Shown: in pieces, positions 42,826 through 44,852 of the stretch
How positions within the stretch are numbered: the first letter of the stretch is position 1
Layout: each line of letters starts with the position of its first letter
From: an uncultured Mycolicibacterium sp.
GTDB taxonomy: Bacteria; Actinomycetota; Actinomycetes; Mycobacteriales; Mycobacteriaceae
Direction: 5' to 3'
Length of the DNA: 44,852 nt
Assembly: GCA_945957405.1 (NCBI GenBank)
Contig: CAMFLL010000012.1
Coordinates: forward strand, 1-44,852
Program-made: the position numbers and the translations under genes
The notes under the pieces: generated by a model
Told to the model about the DNA's origin: nothing
Database searches by the model: none
The model's input: the letters and a program-made list of their open reading frames with translations, nothing else

Positions 42826-44235
42826 ATGGTGATGCATGACACCTTCGGGAATGCGGGCGAGCGCGACCACACCGATGCCACCGTCGTCGTGGTGGGTGCC
42901 GGCTACGCCGGCTTGTCCGCGGCACTGGACCTGCACGACCGGGGGATCGACGTCCTGGTGCTGGAGGGTTCCGAGCGCGTCGGCGGCCGGGTCTACTCCG
43001 AGACCCTGGCCGACGGCCTGGTGATCGACCACGGCGGCCAGTGGGTGGGCCCCACCCAGGCCAATCTGCATGCCGCCGCGCAGCGCTTCGGCTGTGCGAC
43101 ATTTCCCACCTATGACATCGGCACCCACCTCGAGTTGTGGGCCGATGGCGTCTGCCGCCCGTTCCGCGGCTCGGGGCCGGTCGACGGTGCCGGCGTGGCC
43201 GCCTACGACGCCGCGACCGAGCTGATCGACGAGATGGCGGGCACCATCGACGTCAACGACCCCACGGCCTGCGAACACGTCGACGAGTGGGACAGCCAGA
43301 CGGTGCAGTCCTTCTTCGACCGGACCGTGCCGGACAAAGACGCCCGCCTGCGGCTGGCATTGTCGGTGCAGGGTGTCTGGTCCACCGAGGCGCGTGACAT
43401 CTCGCTGTTCCACTTCCTGTTCTATGTCGCCTCGGGCGGCGGTTACGAGCAGTTGATGGAGACCGAGGGCTGCGCTCAGGAGTCCCGCTTCGTCGGCGGA
43501 GCGCAATCGGTGGCGCGCGCGATCGCCGCTCATCTCGGTGACCGGGTCCGGCTCGACACGCCCGTCCGGCACATCCGCCACGGCGAGGACGGTGTGCGAC
43601 TCGAGACGGAGAACGGCACGGTCCACGCCGATCACGTCGTGGTCGCGGTGTCGCCGGGAGCCGCTGTCCGGCTGCGCTTCAGTCCCGCGCTGCCGTATCC
43701 GCGCAGGCGCTGGATGGACCGCCACTCGATGGGCGACGTGGCGAAGATCCACACGGTCTACGACCGCCCGTTCTGGCGGGAGCACGGGCTGTCCGGCCAG
43801 GCGACCGTCTACGGCGAGCATTCCGTCGGCGTGGTGTTCGACAACTCGCCGGCCGACGCATCGGTGGGCGTGCTGGTGTCGTTCGTCTACGGCGAGCGGT
43901 TGCACCGGTGGTCGGCCATGGCCGACGAGGACCGGCGCAGCGACGTGCTGGCCACGCTGGCCGACATTTTCGGACCCGAGGCGGGTACGCCGCAGAACTA
44001 CACCGAGAAGATCTGGCCGCTCGACGGCTGGGCGTTCGGCGGCTACGCCGCCAACCCGGCGCCCGGCGTCTGGACCGAACACGGCGCCCACGGCTGGCGC
44101 GCCCCGGCAGGGCGGCTGCACTGGGCCGGTACCGAGACCGCCTCGGTGTGGAACGGCTACATCGACGGGGCGATCTCGTCGGGACAGCGCGCCGCCGCCG
44201 AGATCGTCACCGCCCTGACCGCCCACCCGAACTAG
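42826..44235 (+). CDS. FAD-dependent amine oxidase (flavin monoamine/putrescine oxidase family)
   Basis: A 469-residue flavoprotein. The FAD Rossmann motif is VVVVGAGYAGLSAALDL (GxGxxG at 24-29), followed by LEGSERVGGRVYS and DHGGQWVGPTQ. The C-terminal FAD-binding stretch is LHWAGTETASVWNGYIDGAISSGQRAA. Such enzymes oxidise primary amines to aldehyde, ammonia and peroxide. The transcript probably starts at the ATG (see the promoter). ATG 42832 is an alternative start. The gene diverges from the NCS1 permease operon, and the substrate could be an amine brought in by that carrier (inference). Confidence 0.9.
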   Translation: MVMHDTFGNAGERDHTDATVVVVGAGYAGLSAALDLHDRGIDVLVLEGSERVGGRVYSETLADGLVIDHGGQWVGPTQANLHAAAQRFGCATFPTYDIGTHLELWADGVCRPFRGSGPVDGAGVAAYDAATELIDEMAGTIDVNDPTACEHVDEWDSQTVQSFFDRTVPDKDARLRLALSVQGVWSTEARDISLFHFLFYVASGGGYEQLMETEGCAQESRFVGGAQSVARAIAAHLGDRVRLDTPVRHIRHGEDGVRLETENGTVHADHVVVAVSPGAAVRLRFSPALPYPRRRWMDRHSMGDVAKIHTVYDRPFWREHGLSGQATVYGEHSVGVVFDNSPADASVGVLVSFVYGERLHRWSAMADEDRRSDVLATLADIFGPEAGTPQNYTEKIWPLDGWAFGGYAANPAPGVWTEHGAHGWRAPAGRLHWAGTETASVWNGYIDGAISSGQRAAAEIVTALTAHPN

Positions 44236-44247
44236 CGAGTACTGGAC

Positions 44248-44852
44248 ATGCACGTGATCGAGACACCGTCGAGCCGGCTGGGCCTCGAGGTCTTCGCCGA
44301 CCCCGCGTCGGTGGCCGTCGTCGGCGCCTCAGCCGACCGCGCCAAGTGGGGATACTGGCTGGCGTCGGGCGCGCTGGCGGGTAAGCACCGCCGCAACGTC
44401 TATCTGGTGAACAGCCGCGTCGACCAGGTACTCGGCGAGCGCTGCGCGGCAAGCCTTTTCGACCTGCCCGAAGTGCCCGATCTGGTGGCGCTGTGTGTAC
44501 CCGCTGCCCATGTGCCCGCCGTCGTGGATGCCGGCCTGCAGCTGGGGGTACGCGGATTCCTCGGTGTGACAGCCGGTGTCGAGGACGAGCAGGCGCTGGC
44601 CGGACGCATCACCGCACGCGGGGCGCGGTTGGTCGGCGCCAACAGCCTCGGGATCTACGATGCCGCGTCCGAATTACAGCTGCTGTGGGGCACGATGAAG
44701 CCGGGTCCACTGGCGATCGTGTCGCAGAGCGGCCAGCTGGGTTCCGAACTGGCCGACCTGGCCAACCGGCACGGTATCGGCATCTCGCGCTTCGTGTCGA
44801 TCGGCAACCAGAGTGACGTCACCGCGGCCGAACTGCTGGCCGACCTTGCGGG
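44248..44852 (+). CDS. NDP-forming acyl-CoA synthetase / CoA-binding domain protein, N-terminal part
   Basis: An ATG at 44248, 12 nt after the amine oxidase stop, opens a frame that runs off the window with 201 full codons. It begins MHVIETPSSRLGLEVFADP and shows the CoA-binding Rossmann motif SVAVVGASADRAKWGYW, then IVSQSGQLGSELADLANRHG of the succinyl-CoA-ligase-like flavodoxin domain. Complete family members form acyl-CoA from a free acid with ATP or make ATP from acyl-CoA. After the amine oxidase it could activate the acid that the amine is turned into (inference). Confidence 0.85.
   Translation, partial: MHVIETPSSRLGLEVFADPASVAVVGASADRAKWGYWLASGALAGKHRRNVYLVNSRVDQVLGERCAASLFDLPEVPDLVALCVPAAHVPAVVDAGLQLGVRGFLGVTAGVEDEQALAGRITARGARLVGANSLGIYDAASELQLLWGTMKPGPLAIVSQSGQLGSELADLANRHGIGISRFVSIGNQSDVTAAELLADLA

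Noticed and set aside
1..44852. tRNA genes, CRISPR arrays, insertion sequences, prophage genes
   Set aside because: No tRNA-like cloverleaf, spaced repeat array, transposase or integrase was recognised. The encapsulin has a capsid fold but is a shell protein with its own cargo, not a prophage remnant.

Overview
The window is high-GC actinobacterial DNA from a fast-growing mycobacterium (Mycolicibacterium type). The order comEA-comEC-holA-rpsT, then circularly permuted ATP-grasp / alpha-E / transglutaminase, MBL RNase Z-like, CBS protein, PemK-like protein, lepA and lppR-like lipoprotein matches the Rv2415c to Rv2403c block of M. tuberculosis as I remember it, without the PE24 gene. The sulfotransferase closely resembles M. 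smegmatis Stf0. Several genes show the mycobacterial leaderless pattern: a TANNNT -10 box 6-7 nt before an ATG or GTG.

Layout. 1-2823: 3' end of an S53 (sedolisin) protease and two overlapping membrane-protein genes. 2827-3186: small secreted protein on the minus strand. 3327-7034: comEA, comEC, holA, then convergent rpsT, with a long inverted repeat between holA and rpsT. 7254-12155: ATP-grasp / alpha-E / transglutaminase operon, RNase Z-like gene, CBS protein. 12152-18249: a sulfur-scavenging block (metNIQ-type ABC transporter with an NtaA/DszA-type monooxygenase; divergent SsuD-type monooxygenase and an acetyltransferase). 18252-21526: PemK/MazF-like gene, lepA, lppR-like gene. 21681-27224: leaderless small membrane protein with a second NtaA/DszA-type monooxygenase, APC permease, GNAT enzyme and a DszC/SfnB-like flavoprotein. 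27243-30327 (minus strand): family 2A encapsulin, its cysteine desulfurase cargo with a long N-terminal targeting tail, and an ANTAR protein. 30469-37294 (plus strand): a leaderless poly-cysteine leader ORF, a cysteine-free TQXA/thioester-domain-like protein without signal peptide, a WhiB regulator, a sulfatase, stf0, cysD and a cysN-cysC fusion. 37507-44852: glutamine-synthetase-like ligase, SfnG-like monooxygenase, a second DszC/SfnB-like flavoprotein, NCS1 permease with a 54-residue membrane partner, an amine oxidase and the start of an NDP-forming acyl-CoA synthetase.

How it fits together. Much of the window handles sulfur. ABC importers and two-component flavin monooxygenases can release sulfite from organosulfur compounds. 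A sulfatase releases sulfate. CysD/CysNC activate sulfate to APS and PAPS, and Stf0 spends PAPS on trehalose. The encapsulin with its cysteine desulfurase stores sulfur taken from cysteine. Between the divergent encapsulin and sulfate-activation blocks lies a leader ORF ending in four Cys codons, the signature of a mycobacterial cysteine-responsive attenuator. The gene directly behind that leader encodes a protein I cannot assign to a known pathway, and it is the best candidate here for something undescribed.
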